64,000 nucleotides of DNA from Orientallactaga sibirica. Lineage: Eukaryota; Chordata; Mammalia; Rodentia; Dipodidae. Shown here piece by piece: positions 1 to 13,033 of the stretch. The translations under genes and the position numbers were made by a program. The notes beneath the pieces are model-generated. The model did not search any database. It saw nothing but the letters and a program-made list of their open reading frames with translations, and was not told the origin of the DNA. The DNA lies in NCBI GenBank assembly GCA_036365145.1, contig JAEOAD010000005.1:2356001-2420000 (forward strand), given 5' to 3'. Numbering within the stretch: position 1 is the stretch's first letter; each line of letters opens with the position of its first letter.

Positions 1-908
1 GATTAAATATTAAGTGTGATAGCCCACAAAGTAATTCTTTCAATTCATTGCCTAATTTTAGTGGAAGAGAAATGATAATATTTAAATTTAACTGATGGAA
101 GCTTCAGAGGAGAAAACCCATGAAGGACTTTATTATTTTTGGTCAAGATGTTGTCTTATTAAAGACCCAGGCATTCTCCCAAGACAAAACCTTCATCAAA
201 CTATAGTGTGCCTGAGACACAATGAGACAGTATTTTAATAAGAAAAGTTTCTAGGAATAAAATCTAAAATTTATCTTCTGACTTGAGCACATTGGGCTAA
301 TATATTGATTACTGTAAGAAGCCCAAGATGAATTATCCAACCACATGCCTTCATTCTTGATTTATAAAATTGATTTTCATTGCTGCCAAAATAAAATTGC
401 CTTCATTAAGGAGACCAAGTGAGGTGGTTATCAACAGGTTTTCTTAGGGTGTTACTACTCATGTTGCATCACACAGTGATTTAACTTTTCCCCAGAATAT
501 TCAAATCTATTATTTTAATTTTTTGTTTTGCATTGCCATAGGGAAATATGCAAACGGAGACCGACTTTCTAATTGACACAGAAGACAAAGCACTGTGGAG
601 TGGTTAAATGGCATGTGCCAGGTTACTGAGTTGTGTCCTGTGCTGTGATGTCTCCAAGTGTCCTGGTCAGAAGCTCCCTCCACACCTTAACCTTCCTCCC
701 CCTCCCCCTCCTCACTCCCTCCCCGGAGCTCTTTGCCCAGTATCGACTTTCCAACCTCTGAGGCACCTTTCTGTCATCATTCACTCAGGCATCCTATAAA
801 CCTCATCTAAGCTGCACCTGATCTGATTTACCTTCCTGACACTATTGTGAACCAAGTGCAGGGTGAGATCTAACAACCCGATGCCTACTGGAAAGTTAAT
901 ACACACCT

Positions 909-1283
909 GGGCTGGGCCCTTAGTCCACATGCTATAGGATGTAAGAACGCTGTTATCCTGCAGCTAGTGACACCTACCCCCATGGCGGGCCTGGGACCCT
1001 TAGTCCACATGCTATAGGATGTAAGAACGCTGTTATCCTGCAGCTAGTGACACCTACCCCCATGGCGGGCCTGGGACCCTTAGTCCACATGCTATAGGAT
1101 GTAAGAACGCTGTTATCCTGCAGCTAGTGACACCTACCCCCATGGCGGGCCTGGGACCCTTAGTCCATCCTGCATGACACCTACCCCCATGGCGGGCCTG
1201 GGACCCTTAGTCCACATGCTATAGGATGTAAGAACGCTGTTATCCTGCAGCTAGTGACACCTACCCCCATGGCGGGCCTGGGA
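909..1283. repeat. Minisatellite, 80 bp unit, about 4.5 copies
   Basis: Units start at 921, 1001, 1081, 1161 and 1208, each with tagtccacatgctatagg. The 80 bp copies look identical over their full length. The fourth is only 47 bp because of two internal deletions (28 and 5 bases). The near identity indicates a recent or homogenised array. Confidence 0.95.
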
Positions 1284-1428
1284 ACAGAACTTCCGTGGGA
1301 TCCTGTGTTGTTTTCAATTTACTTCATTGTGTTTTTTTTTTGTTAGCTTGAAATCAAACAATTGATTTTGTTTTGGTATCTACCAGTCATCCACTGATCT
1401 CCAACACACAGCTCTCGGTCTACTTTTT

Positions 1429-1646
1429 AAAACATTTAATTTATTTTTATTTATTTGCACACAGAGAGAGATTGAAGTGAGACCAAGAGATAGAGAGAAT
1501 GGGTGCCCCAGGGTCTCCAGCGACAGTAAACAAAGCCCAGATGCTTGCACCACTGTGCATCTGGCTTTACATGAGCACTGGGGAATAAACTCGGGTTGTT
1601 AGGCTGTACAGGCAAACGCCTTAGCCACTGAGCCCTCTCTCGGGTC
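1429..1646 (-). mobile_element. tRNA-derived rodent SINE (B2-related), minus strand
   Basis: Read on the minus strand, it has the head near 1640, the body with the reverse of 'ccagatg' and 'cactgc', and an A-rich tail at the left. Imperfect target-site duplications, ctcggtctacttttt and ctcggtctgctttta, flank it at 1414-1428 and 1647-1661. Confidence 0.85.
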
Positions 1647-1959
1647 CTCGGTCTGCTTTTAATTCCTACGCTGGGATGTGAGTGCTAGTGGGTCTTCATG
1701 GTTTTGAGTGACTGATTCTGTTGCACCGGACTGCTCCTGTAAAGCCTTCATGGGAAGAGGTTTCTTTAGAGTGAAAACAGACCACAGGAAGCAGGTGGCC
1801 TGATGAAGGCTTAGACTGGCTGTTCTCTCACTCATTCTCTCCATTCGACACATACTAGAACCTTAAATAGCCCAAATCTGCTCCAGATCTTTTAAAATCC
1901 CTGTCTCTTATGCTTGGAAGATAATCCCTTGTTTTAGTACGAGGGGATTGGGAACAGCT

Positions 1960-1964
<5 letters not shown>

Positions 1965-1993
<29 letters not shown>

Positions 1994-2037
1994 CATCATC
2001 ATCATCATCATCATCATAATAATAATAATAATAATAA
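1965..2037. repeat. Compound microsatellite (CA)n(CAT)n(AAT)n
   Basis: A CA run passes into about nine CAT/ATC triplets and then about seven AAT triplets. The transitions look like stepwise point mutation followed by slippage. Confidence 0.95.
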
Positions 2038-2059
2038 TTCCCTTAAAAAAAGAAACCTG

Positions 2060-2321
2060 GGCTTGAGAGATGGCTTAGTGGTTAAGGTGCCTGTCTCGTA
2101 AGCCTAAGAATGCTGGTTCCAATCTCTAGCGGTTCCAATCTCCAGGTCCCACGGTTAGCTAGATGCAGTGATGCAAGGGCGCAATGCCACACTTGACCAC
2201 AAGGGGGTGCATGCATTTAGATTTAGATTTTGTTCATAGCAGCTGAGAGACTGCTGGCGCACCCATCTCTATCTGTCTTCCTCTCCCTCTCTCTCTGTCT
2301 CTCTCTGTGTCTCTCTCCAAC
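2060..2321 (+). mobile_element. tRNA-derived SINE, variant-body subfamily
   Basis: It has the usual head (gcttgagagatggcttagtg) but an altered body with 'cttgaccacaagggggtgca' and 'gcagctgagagactgctggc' and a long CT-rich tail. A perfect 13 bp target-site duplication, aaaaagaaacctg, occurs at 2047-2059 and 2322-2334. It shares its body type with the copy at 27127. Confidence 0.9.
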
Positions 2322-2913
2322 AAAAAGAAACCTGCCACCATTCACTCTTACTTTGAGATTGACTTTTTACTAATATTACTTTATAAAACTTGATATCTAG
2401 GTCAAGCTTATTAGATACTTTCTGCCCATTGATTTATTAACTGTTGCTTTTACAGGATGATGACATTAAGAATCTTTTATATTTTTAATACACCAAATTT
2501 CTAGTGGAAGAGAAAGAATATCAGAGCCTAAAGCTATTGACAAATCATTTTAATAACATTTGGCTTATATTTCAGATATTTCTTCAAATTCCCTAGCTAG
2601 TGAAAATAGGGTTCCCATGAACTGTAAAAATATCTTGCATCATATCATATTAACTGCTTCTTTGTGACTTAACCACCATGGGCATTCTGAATGACACCAT
2701 GGACATTATTAATCTACCCAGAATTCCAGCATGTATACTGCAGGTTTATGATGAGTGTATAAATACAAAACTGATGGGATTTATATTTGATCATTTGAAG
2801 CTGATGAAAGGTATTTGTGTCATGCTAAAAATATCAACAACTATTATAAGTATAAGAGCTATGCAGAAGTATATAGATAGAATAAAGATAAAGAATTAAA
2901 AGAGACCAAGTAG

Positions 2914-3048
2914 AGCCAGGCGTGGTGGCGCCACCTTTAATCCCAGCACTTGGTTGGCAGAGGTAGGAGGATTGCCATGAGTTAAAAGGCCACCCTGAGA
3001 CTACATAGTGAATTCCAGGTCAGCCTGAGCTAGAGTGAAACCCTACCT

Positions 3049-3090
<42 letters not shown>
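2914..3090 (+). mobile_element. B1 SINE, full length, young
   Basis: 7SL-derived B1 from gccaggcgtggtggcg to a long pure A tail (about 3051-3090). A perfect 13 bp target-site duplication, agagaccaagtag, lies at 2901-2913 and 3091-3103. The long uninterrupted A tail suggests recent insertion. Confidence 0.95.
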
Positions 3091-3094
<4 letters not shown>

Positions 3095-3701
3095 ACCAAG
3101 TAGGATATGAAAACAGAAGCAAAAATGAGTTTAGTAGACCAAAAATGGACCGACAGACATTTATTTACACTAATCCCTCTCAATCAAAATGTCTCCATTT
3201 TAGATCTGAGTCCAGCTGATAACCCACTGATTACAGGCAGTATTTAATACTGCAAAATTCCAGGGAAAGAGAAGTTGGCCAGTCCTTTGGCGATTTCTTT
3301 TTCTTTTATTGTGCTGGGATTTCACGTGTTGCATAGGGAAGCACATGATGAATGGAGAGAAAGCATGGAGGATTAAAAAGCAGGAAAACATTAGACACTG
3401 GGGCTTCTTGGGCTCAATTGCTACAAAGCACAGCAAGTGATTAGTGTTTGAGTTTTCTTGACTAGGAAGCCACAGTGTTTGAAAGCTCTAACTACCCATT
3501 TGTCTTGCTCACTTGGGCTCCTAAGAAGGGAGACTATCATTCATACTTGTGTAAGAGGAACTGGCCAGTGGGACACTGCACTCATATCGTCTTGTGGTTA
3601 TGCTGGGACAAAGGATGGCTCCTTTCGCACTGCAGGAACTTCCTCCTCTGGTTGCTCTTGAGTAGTATTTTAATTAAAAAAATCATTTCTATGATTTCCT
3701 A

Positions 3702-4020
3702 GGGCTAGGGAGATGGCTCATTGGTTAAGAGCATGTACTATGCAAGCATAAGGGACTGAGGCCGCCAGAATTTAATTTCACAGTACCCACCTGGATAGCT
3801 GGGTGTGGCCATGCACATATGAAACCCTAGTCCTGTGGTAGGTGGAGAATGGGGAATTTCTGGAGCTTGCTGACTGGGGAAAAAAGAAGGAAAATGGCAG
3901 CTCTGGGTTGAGTGAAGGACTGGTGAGTGAGTGAGAAGAGGAGGCCTTGGCATATGTGCACACAGGGCATGCACATCTGCACACACATCGCAGTACACAC
4001 ACGCACATGCTCCAACAACA
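3702..4020 (+). mobile_element. B3-like composite SINE, old
   Basis: A tRNA-type head (gggctagggagatggctcat) is followed by a diverged B1-type segment and a tail rich in CA/CACG dinucleotides near 3950-4010. This is the layout of rodent B3 elements. It is much diverged. Confidence 0.65.
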
Positions 4021-4875
4021 ATGAGGACTTCCTGAAGTGGGGGTACTAAGTGTGCCTTATCAAATAGTTTCAACAACATTTGGTGATCCAGCACGAACAG
4101 CTCGACCTGTCTTGTTCTCAAAACCATTACGACTCGTGAGGATGATTGCAAGAGGGGATGTGCTGTTAGCTTGTTTGAAAGTCTTAACAGTCAGTGGCAG
4201 TTGTTTGGCTGCATAAGCCTTTGGCTAACCAGAATCCATAAGCAATTGTTTAAATCCTAAGTGCTACAGTGACGCTGAGGGGAGTGTGTGCCCGAATGAC
4301 TTCTGGCGATGGTGCAGGGTGAGTGGGAGGTTGTGCTGTTCCTCAGATCAGCTGGCTGGGGCAGAGGTAAGAGGAATGCAGGGCTTTGGGTGGTGTCCCC
4401 TGTGCTCCTGAGAGGACACCACGGGGATCGTGCACGGCACTTCTTCCATGCCTTCCGCATTGCGCTCCTGTGGCTGTTTGAACAAATGATCTTGAGCAGA
4501 TTAGTCTGGGAAAAGTATATTTTCTCAGTTCTGGGAGCTAGAAGTCTGAAACTAAGGTGCAGGCTGGTTTGTGAATGCTCTGAGGGCTCTAGGGAAGGAC
4601 CTTTCCTTGCCTTCGACTGGATTCAGGAAGCTTCTGGTGTTCCTGGGCTGTTGGTCACATGACTTCTGTTTGTTTCTTCTTCCTGTGGCCTTTTCTGTGT
4701 CTACATTGTTTCCTCTGCAGCGCCTTATCAGGACGCTTGGCTTTGGATTTTGGATCCATCTGAGTTCCACATGATGGTATTGTCTCAAGACTCTTACTAC
4801 TTACGTCTTCAAAAACACTTTTTCCAAATAAGGCTGCATTCACAAAAATAGGTACTAAATATCTATTTTTTAACT

Positions 4876-5160
4876 TATTGTAGCGGTTTCTTGTTACTGG
4901 GACAAAACATTGGAACAAACCAGTTTATGGGAGGATAGGGTTAATTTTGGCTTATAGTGTTGAAAGCAAGTTTCACCAGGGCAGAAGAAGCATCATAACG
5001 GAGCGGGCAGGAGGCTCAGGCGTCATCCCCAGCAGCAGGGAGAACAAGCTAGCGCTGGCAAGCAGTCTCAAGGTCCAATCCCCGTGACACGGGACCGCTA
5101 ACAAGGCTCTCCCTCCCACCAGCTTGGGAATTAATTAGGAGGCTTAATCATAGCACTTCA
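4876..5160 (-). mobile_element. Possible MaLR-type LTR fragment
   Basis: The segment beginning ttgttactgggacaaaac and passing through aaccagtttatgggagg resembles the reverse strand of the rodent MaLR-type repeats seen at 13177 and 14577. It has no coding sequence. The family assignment is tentative. Confidence 0.4.
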
Positions 5161-5976
5161 GGCTGTGGGGAACACTTTACTTTCAAGCCACCATTCTTAT
5201 CCAGTCAGTGGACCCTCGCTCTTGCAGCCCTACCAAGCTAACTCATTACTGAGCACTGGGTTTAAATCTGTGTTTAGATCAGCTACTTTGAAGAGGAGAA
5301 TGCAAATGACATTTAAATACACTGGGTTTCATTTGACTAATATTCACGTCTCATCGGTCTTCGGTGATTCCATGAGCGGCATGCTCACCGTGCAGTTCAG
5401 GTTAGTGCTTAAGAGCAAACAAACAAAAGCACTCAAGCGCTCCTTCCAGACAAATATGGACGGGCAAACCACACTGGCTGTTGTCAGGACTGCAGGACAC
5501 TGGATGGGGCTGAGTCCAGGGCACTGAGAGAACATGCAGGGTGAGCCCTGGAGTCAACCAAGCACACAGCAGCTGAGCTAGCCTGCCCGGACCCCACTTT
5601 TCTACAAAGTCTTCCGTAGTGGCAGGAAGCCCACATGTGTTTGTGGGGTTAGCACCACCATTATTGAGAAAGGAATAAAAAGATTAAATTCTTCCCTGAG
5701 TGACTCCTCTCAAATTGGTCTCCTCAGGAATTTCTGAAGGGTTAAATGAACGGATTTCATGCCCACAACACGTCTGTGAAGTTAGGAAATGTGGTGTACA
5801 CAGCGGCTTTCACTTGGGAAATAAGATTCCTTGTGAGCGGTGTTCTTGTGGCTTCAAAGAAGCAGAGGAAATAGCAGTGTCCGCCTCCATTTGCCAGGAG
5901 GATGGAGTCACAGGGGGAACTGAGCCACTGGTTTGTCTCAGATTTTACTACCCAGAGCAATGATAAATTATTTTTA

Positions 5977-6177
5977 GGAGTTAGAGAGATGGCTTAGTGG
6001 TTAAAGCATTTGCCAGAGAAGCCCAGGGACCCAGGTTTCATGCCCCAGGACCCACATAAAGCCAGATGCACAAGGTGGCACACGAGTCTAGAGTTTATTT
6101 GCAGTGGTTGGAAGCCCTGGTGTGCCATTCTCTCCCTTTCTCTCTCTGTCAAATGAATAAATAAAATTTAAAAAAAG
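5977..6177 (+). mobile_element. tRNA-derived rodent SINE
   Basis: Head agttagagagatggcttagt, body gccagatgcacaaggtggca, CT-rich stretch and (AAAT) tail. Typical member of the dominant SINE family of the window. Confidence 0.9.
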
Positions 6178-8003
6178 TGTTTTTTTGTATTTTTTATAGG
6201 AACAGTCTTTGTGTTGAGTTGTAAGTTAATAACAACACAAAGACATATCCACCAAGGGGTCACTGTCTACTTGTGAAGGAATAGGATGTGTCGAATATGT
6301 GGAGATTATGACTCTCGCATCTCAATGTGCTATGGTTTTTGTTCATGGGGGGGGAGATAAAAACAGAAGGATCAATACACTTTATTGCTTGATGCTGTGG
6401 AATATGTCCAGAGACGCACTGATAAGTTACCAATTTCTGAGATGTCAGTACTAGTAAAGTGAAACCAGAGGCTATGTGCTTCATTCTTCTGTTGAGCACG
6501 AGTGTCCCCCCTCGAGGAATGGACCAACACCAGTTCCTCAAAATCTACACTTGGAATATGTCCCCTCCTCCCCTGGGCGAGTCCCGCTTACAACTCTGTG
6601 AATATTGCACAGGAGTGGGAATACTTGGGTTCAATTCCTAAATGATACACTGTCCAATCTCATATCAGTACATATCTACTTATCAATGAGCCAACCCGAG
6701 TCCTACTCAAATCAAAGCAGCAAACACCAGTCAGGTCTTGCAAGATAGTTTTCCAAGACTGAAGTGCAAGCTACTTCCCAATGATGGGAGCTGCCCTCCC
6801 GGATTTCAATGATTATATTGCTTTATTGTTTCCGTGAAAATCATTCATGCATGTATCTATTTGTTGGTGACACCTGTAGTGACCTATGAAACCAGGATCT
6901 GTGCAGTAAAAGGAACATTTCTAAGAGAGTTAGCCACAGATGTGTTTTGGAATATTCTCTTTTGGTAAATTTTACCCACCTCCAGGGCATACAACTCCTA
7001 GAACTGCCCGCACGGTGTGCTGGCAGGAGGAGCATCTGTGCTGACTGACACAGATGTGGAGGCATCGGACAAGACAAGGGCTGTGTCTAGCAAAGGCCAT
7101 CTGGCTGGATTACTGACTGGATTTCAAAGTTGTCGTGACTTCCAGCTACGTACAGATAGAATTTCTGTCTCCTTACGAGCCTGGGAAGGAATGCTGCTGT
7201 TGGGAAGATGGAGTGCTTCCGGGGTTCCATGCTGCTTAGGAGAGATCTGCACATGACCTGAAACAGGGTCCCTCCACCTGGGTGCTCCTGACATTTTGGG
7301 CTGGATCATGTTCAGTGGTGGGGACTGTCCTGGGCACCACAGGCTGGTTGTGGCATCCTTGGCCTCCACCCACTGGATGTCACTAGCAACCCTCCATGAT
7401 AAAATCGTTACGTACATTGCCAAATGTGGGGGTGGCGGAACCAAACTGCCCCCGTGACTAGCAACTGGTGTAGACACCCAGAAGCAAGACGAGGTAACTG
7501 CTGGGGATGAGGGTTGCTTTCTGAAAGTTATGGGATGGAAGTTCCAGGGAGGCAGCGGCTGTCTATTCTGTACTTCTCATGTTGCCTTAGTAACCTCATA
7601 TGCTTTGCCTCGTGGGTTTTTGGAGGCTTCTGGGTGATTAGGGGGCAGATGGGAAAAATGTGATCTGATGTAAGTGACATAATACAAATTGCTTGTCAAA
7701 TTCCTCTCACTTGTCTGCAGAGTGCAACTGTGGAAACAAGCACACAGAAGAAAATAAGTGTCTAAGCATCCTCGAGAGCAGACAGTGTGCTAACTTTCAA
7801 CCTGAGGAATAAAAAATGTAAGGCTTGTCAAGTGTGCAGTGATAAGTTCCCAGTGCAGGGAAACAGCATCTGCTCCACAGAGACACCGGGAGCCCTGAGC
7901 CCATGAACTGTACTTCAACAAAGATGTAGTTTAGACCATCACGTGCTTTGTATTGCTTGTGCTCCTCTCCCTCCCAGTCCCATCCCGGATGCAGCAATTG
8001 TTA

Positions 8004-8219
8004 AAAAATATTTATTTTTACTTATTTCACAGAGAGGGAGAGAGAGAGAGAGGGAGGGAGGGAGAGAATGGGCATGCCACAGCCTCCAGCCACTGCAAAC
8101 GAACTCCAGAGGCATGTGCCACCTTGTGCATCTGGCTAATGTGAGTCCTGGGGAATCAAACCAGGATCGTTTGGCTTTGCAGGCAAACACCTTAACCACT
8201 AAGTAATCCCTCCAGCCCT
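8004..8219 (-). mobile_element. tRNA-derived rodent SINE, minus strand
   Basis: AT-rich tail on the left, GA run at 8032-8067, body, and head at the right (reverse of the gagggatt form). Target-site duplications gatgcagcaattgtt (7989-8003) and gatgctgcaattttt (8220-8234) differ at two bases. Confidence 0.9.
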
Positions 8220-8892
8220 GATGCTGCAATTTTTGACACACACATTCTTTCAAGACTGTGGATAACTAGAATCATGTCCCTCCCAGCTTTCCTTCCTCAC
8301 TGGCCCCATACACACACAGCTGAAGCAATGAACTTGCATGTATGTCTGACTCTCTTCATTAACATCTCTTAATAATCCTCATTAGCTCCATTTACTATTT
8401 CAAAAAATTCTTACCCAGGCAAATAACTTGATGGTTCAATACAGAAACTCAACTGAAAATATCAAAGGACAGAGCACACTCTAAGACTTTGAATGCCTTG
8501 CAAACCAGTTCTCAAAGTCTCAAAGCCTCTTCTTTCCTTCCAAAGCACTGCAAGAGGTCCCTTGAGCAGGACTGGCCCCCATCATAGTACACAATAACTT
8601 TGCTTGTTTCAGAAAATGTTGTATTGAGAATATACTTAAGGCATCAGCTTTGGGCACCATAGAAGACCACGCCCCCAGAAATTCAGACAGATATGAGCAT
8701 GGAAAGTAGCCAGCTTTTAGGGTGGCTTTTTGTTAGTTATGACATAAAAGTTGTTGCAAAACATGTGAAGTTTGTATCCTTTCACTTAGAAGACTTTGCT
8801 TTTGGTCTTTTCCCATAATTCTTTTAGCCTGAATTGACTTTTCAAAATAACGCACATTGATTAGTTAAACTTTAGAGTTCATCAATCTCTCT

Positions 8893-8920
8893 TTTTTTTT
8901 TTTTAATTTGAGAGAGAGAG

Positions 8921-8951
<31 letters not shown>

Positions 8952-9147
8952 TAGCGAATGGGTGCACCAGCAGTCTCTCAGCCCACTATGAACAAACTCT
9001 AGATGCATGTGCCCCCTTGTGCACATGTGCTACATTGCGTGCTTGCATCACTTTTGCATCTGGCTAAACATGGGACATGGAGAATCGAATGGGCGTTCTT
9101 AGGCTTCTCAGGCAGGCGCCTTAACTGCTAAGCCATCTCTCCAGCCC
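8893..9147 (-). mobile_element. tRNA-derived rodent SINE with expanded GA/GACA tail
   Basis: Minus-strand SINE ending in tctctccagcccc. The region corresponding to its CT-rich segment has become (GA)n followed by (GACA)n at 8909-8952. Confidence 0.85.
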
Positions 9148-9452
9148 CAGAGTCGCTTAAAAATATGACCCCATGTAGACAAAGCAAGCTTCCAAGAGAA
9201 GTTACAGTAAGAAAAGAGTGATAGCCATGATTCCTTGTGAGTTTACTGTCAGGCCCAATTAACTTAGATAACAGATAAATTTCATAAAATAAAGGTGCTT
9301 TGCTCTTTTCCACTATTTTATGTTGTTTCTGTAAGAGGAGGCAAGCTGGTCACAGAGAGAGAGAAAAAGAGAGAGAGAGAGATTGCTTGGTCAGTGATGT
9401 CATGAGTGAACTTGACAATTTTCATTGTCTACAGGAAAATGTTGGTGAGCTC

Positions 9453-9672
9453 TTTTTAAAATATTTTTATTTTTATTTATTTATTTGAGAGAGAGAGAAA
9501 GAGAGAGAAGTAGGGAAGAGAATGCGTGTACCATGGTCTTCAGGTGCTGGACGCGAACTCCAGACACATGCGCCACCTTGTGTAGCTGGCTTACATGGGT
9601 ACTGGGGGCTTGAACCTGGGTCCTTTGGCTTTGCAGGCAAGCACCTTAGCTGCTAAGCCATCTCTCCAGCCC
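9453..9672 (-). mobile_element. tRNA-derived rodent SINE, minus strand
   Basis: AT-rich tail, GA run, body with gccaccttgtgtagctggct and head ending tctccagccc. Short flanking duplication around ttg(g)tgagctc at about 9442 and 9673. Confidence 0.88.
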
Positions 9673-11380
9673 TTGTGAGCTCACACTGGTGGGCACTATT
9701 TGGACAGTGTAGTGTTGATGACATACATATCAAAGGGAAGACACTCTGTTACTATCAGAGACAGACTCCTGTAGAGGACATGTGTGTTTCAGGTCACAAA
9801 ATGCATTTATTTGTGTATATTGTTTAAATTTGTTTAAGGCAGGCTTGTTTTGCTAACTAAAGCTTAGAGTTCTTGGCAGTTTTTTTTTTTTTTTCCTTCT
9901 TGAAATTAAGGGATAAAAAACTCTCTCTGTCCTTATCACATTCAGCACCTGTGTAGGAAAATGTACTCATAGGTATTTGAGGTTCCAGCTACCCAGCTGA
10001 TGGCTCTTTATTACCCCAAATGTGGCTACACTCTTCCAACATTCAGCAGTGGTTTCTCAGAAAAACAGAGATACGAGGCCCACATCTAAGGCCTCGGTGA
10101 AAGGAGTTTCTCTCTGGGAGAAATTAAGAACTGCATTAAAAAGATTTGTACCTATAATAAAAATGAAAATTAAAAAAAAGCTTCATCATGCTCAGCCGGA
10201 GATTAACTACCTGCACTGAAAGGGTTTAATCTCTTCCCAGCAGAAGGAGATGCTGGGTAACCTTTACCTGGGAGCCTGTGCTGATGCAGCGAGGTCCGTG
10301 GAGGCACGTGACCAGTAAGGCGCTCTGTTGCTGCACACACAACAGCGACACAGCGATGGCAGCCAGTGCGTGACCTCAAGGCTGCAACGTCCCAAGAGCT
10401 GTAGCCTGCCTTCGCATTTATCCCTCACAGCAGTGCTAGGAGACTATCCTATTGTCTCTTCATTTTAAACAAGAACAGAGGTGTGAAAAAGTAAGCAAGT
10501 TGCCCAAGGTTTCAAGTTAGAAAATGTGTAAATGCCCAATACAAAATAAACAAGGTGTGTGTATGTGGCGGGAGGGGGGGGGGTGAAGGGGAGGACGGGG
10601 ACAAGGGACTTCAAAGGAATGTCAAAGATTCCAAGAGCAAGGTGAGAAGTGTGTGACCTACGGCCCTAATCCATGGTCCCCCAAACCCCATCTTGTGGAC
10701 TGGGCCCACTTGGCTCACCTTTGCCATCCCATTCCTTACAGCCCCGTCACCCTACATCTCCCTTTCTTGTAGACAGAGCCTGCCTATTGTCTGCCACTGC
10801 TGTAGCTGACACTTTAGAACATTTTCTCTGTGAAAAGTTAAGGGTTTGGGAAAGGGTAAGCTTAATTTAACATTAAGGCTCAGGGTCCTTTTGAGAACAT
10901 CAATCATTTTTCTATATAATAATAATAATATTCTCATGAAAAGAGGCACAAGATGGTTCTGTGCTTACGCTTATAGGAAAAGGCATTAACTCCTCTCCCT
11001 CTCACCGTGGCTGTGTAATTCTGGTTTATTACTTTGGAGCTGTTCTCTAATCACACGTGAAACAGACTGGCAACCTTGGCATGCTTTCTGAGAACACTGT
11101 GAGGCTTCTGGAGAGCCATGTGCTGGGCTGAAGCCTGGCAGCGACCAAGGTCCCGTGTCCCACCTGTCACATGAATGCTGCTTCACTTCTAAGTCCTCGT
11201 TCATTTCTTTACCCCCTTCCTAGGCTTGATCTAGAAGTAGGAAAAACGAACAGGCCCAGGAAGCTAGGTTGAAGACCACTGACGGACAAGGCCACTTGAG
11301 CAGTTTGCTCAGGCTTTGAAGGGCCTCACCTTGACATAAAAAGTCACTCACCTGTAGACAGCTAAAATTCACATGAAGAG

Positions 11381-11751
11381 AGACTGGAGAGGTGGCTCAG
11401 TGGTTAAGTGTGCTTCCTGAGCAAGCCACGAGGGGCTGAGGGGGCCCGAGGCTGCCAAGTCAAATTTCCAGATCTCATGTAGACAGTGGGGTGAGGTCAT
11501 GCATGGGTCTCTCACTCCACTTTTACAGGGGAGCAGAGACCCGGGAATCATCTGCATCTGCCCCCAGGCTCCAGCATTAGCCAAAAGCAAGAGACTTGGC
11601 CTCAAGAAAAGGCCACGTGGAAGAGTGACAGAGCGTGAAGCAGAGCTCCTGAGGAGCCACCGAGCCAGGGCAGGTGCGCGACCCCCTTAGGGGAGCATGC
11701 GGGGTGCTGCAAGAGCGCATCACCTTTATACACCACACTCTACATACGGCA

Positions 11752-11800
<49 letters not shown>

Positions 11801-11835
11801 AAAAGAGAGAGAGAGAGAGAAGTAAAAATAAATTC
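11381..11835 (+). mobile_element. B3-like composite SINE with (CA) microsatellite
   Basis: The tRNA-type head agactggagaggtggctcag is followed by a diverged body like that at 3702 and a tail that has grown into (CA)n at 11753-11797 and then a GA run to about 11820. Confidence 0.6.
11753..11797. repeat. (CA)n microsatellite
   Basis: An uninterrupted CA run of about 22 units, followed by a GA-rich run. It sits in the tail of a B3-like SINE. Confidence 0.97.
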
Positions 11836-12505
11836 AAATGTAGAGTGGAGAGGCATTGAATTTATAAGCAAAGTATCATGAATTGTGTGTATATTGATAC
11901 ATATGGATTTCATATATATACATATACATGGATAGGTATGTGTACATTTTTATTGATCATTACACAGGACTGAAAAAGAAGGAAGGATTAGAATGCTTAT
12001 TTTCTGGATATTAAGGTGAGCTTAGAGATAAGGTGTCCCAAGGGACCTCCATCAATTACATGTCCTAGAAGCATTTGCCTCACCACAGGCTGTTCACACT
12101 CCTAAATATTCGACCATCTCCCACCAAGGCTTCAGTGCAGGCAAAAGAATGGGGTTCAGTTCATACTCAAGCACTTGCATGGGCTCTGTGGAGCAGAGGG
12201 TGCCCCTGCTGCATTTATAAAGGCATTGGCAAGAAAGCGCTCCCATTTGTTTTCATTATAATGTACTCCATGGATAGATAATCAGGCATCTCACACATGA
12301 GCCCCAAAATAGTTTCTGCCTCATGGAAAACTGAACAAGACAGAGCGACTAGGACACTGTTCTGTTCACAGGGATTCATCAAGTCTCCCAAAGTGATGTA
12401 ACAAGGGTCGACTGCATGCACACACAAGTTACCTGGCAGATGAAAATTTCCCTAGTAAAATGTGACAATCAGAACAACGAGCCTAATGAAGTAAAAGTAA
12501 AAACA

Positions 12506-12729
12506 GGGCTGGAGAGATGGCTTAGTGGTTAAACACTTGCCTGTGAAGCCTAAGGATCCCGGTTCGAGGCTCAATTCTCCAGGACCCACGTAAGCCAGAT
12601 GTATAAGGGGGTGCATGCACCTGGAGTTCGTTTGCAGTGGCTAGAGGCCCTGGAGTGCCCATTCTTCCTCTCTCTCTCTCTACCTGCCTATTTCTGTATT
12701 TCTCTCTCTCTCAAATTAATAAATAAAAA
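12506..12729 (+). mobile_element. tRNA-derived rodent SINE
   Basis: Complete element from gggctggagagatggcttag to an AAAT-rich tail. A perfect 11 bp target-site duplication, aagtaaaaaca, occurs at 12495-12505 and 12730-12740. Confidence 0.93.
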
Positions 12730-13033
12730 AAGTAAAAACAAATAATATCCAGTAAGTGAGTCTATCCCAGTGGATGAAAATTCACATTTCCCATCGTGCC
12801 AAATATTTCACACCCACTCCCCGTGTCAGCTACAGCAATGGATAAAAACTGGGGTGTCTAAGCTGTAGTGTGTGCACAAGTTCGTTCTGAAGTTGGAAAT
12901 AAAGAAGACGATTTCCAATGTCCTTCACATATGACCTACAGGTGTCTGAAATTAGATGAACATATGTGATCTCAGATTTTTCACCAGGAATCAACAGTAT
13001 GGCTTGCCTTCCTTATTCAAAGGCAAAAAGGAG

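Noticed and set aside
4309..4662. 117-codon plus-strand frame
   Set aside because: Chance open frame with an opposing open frame on the minus strand and no family resemblance.
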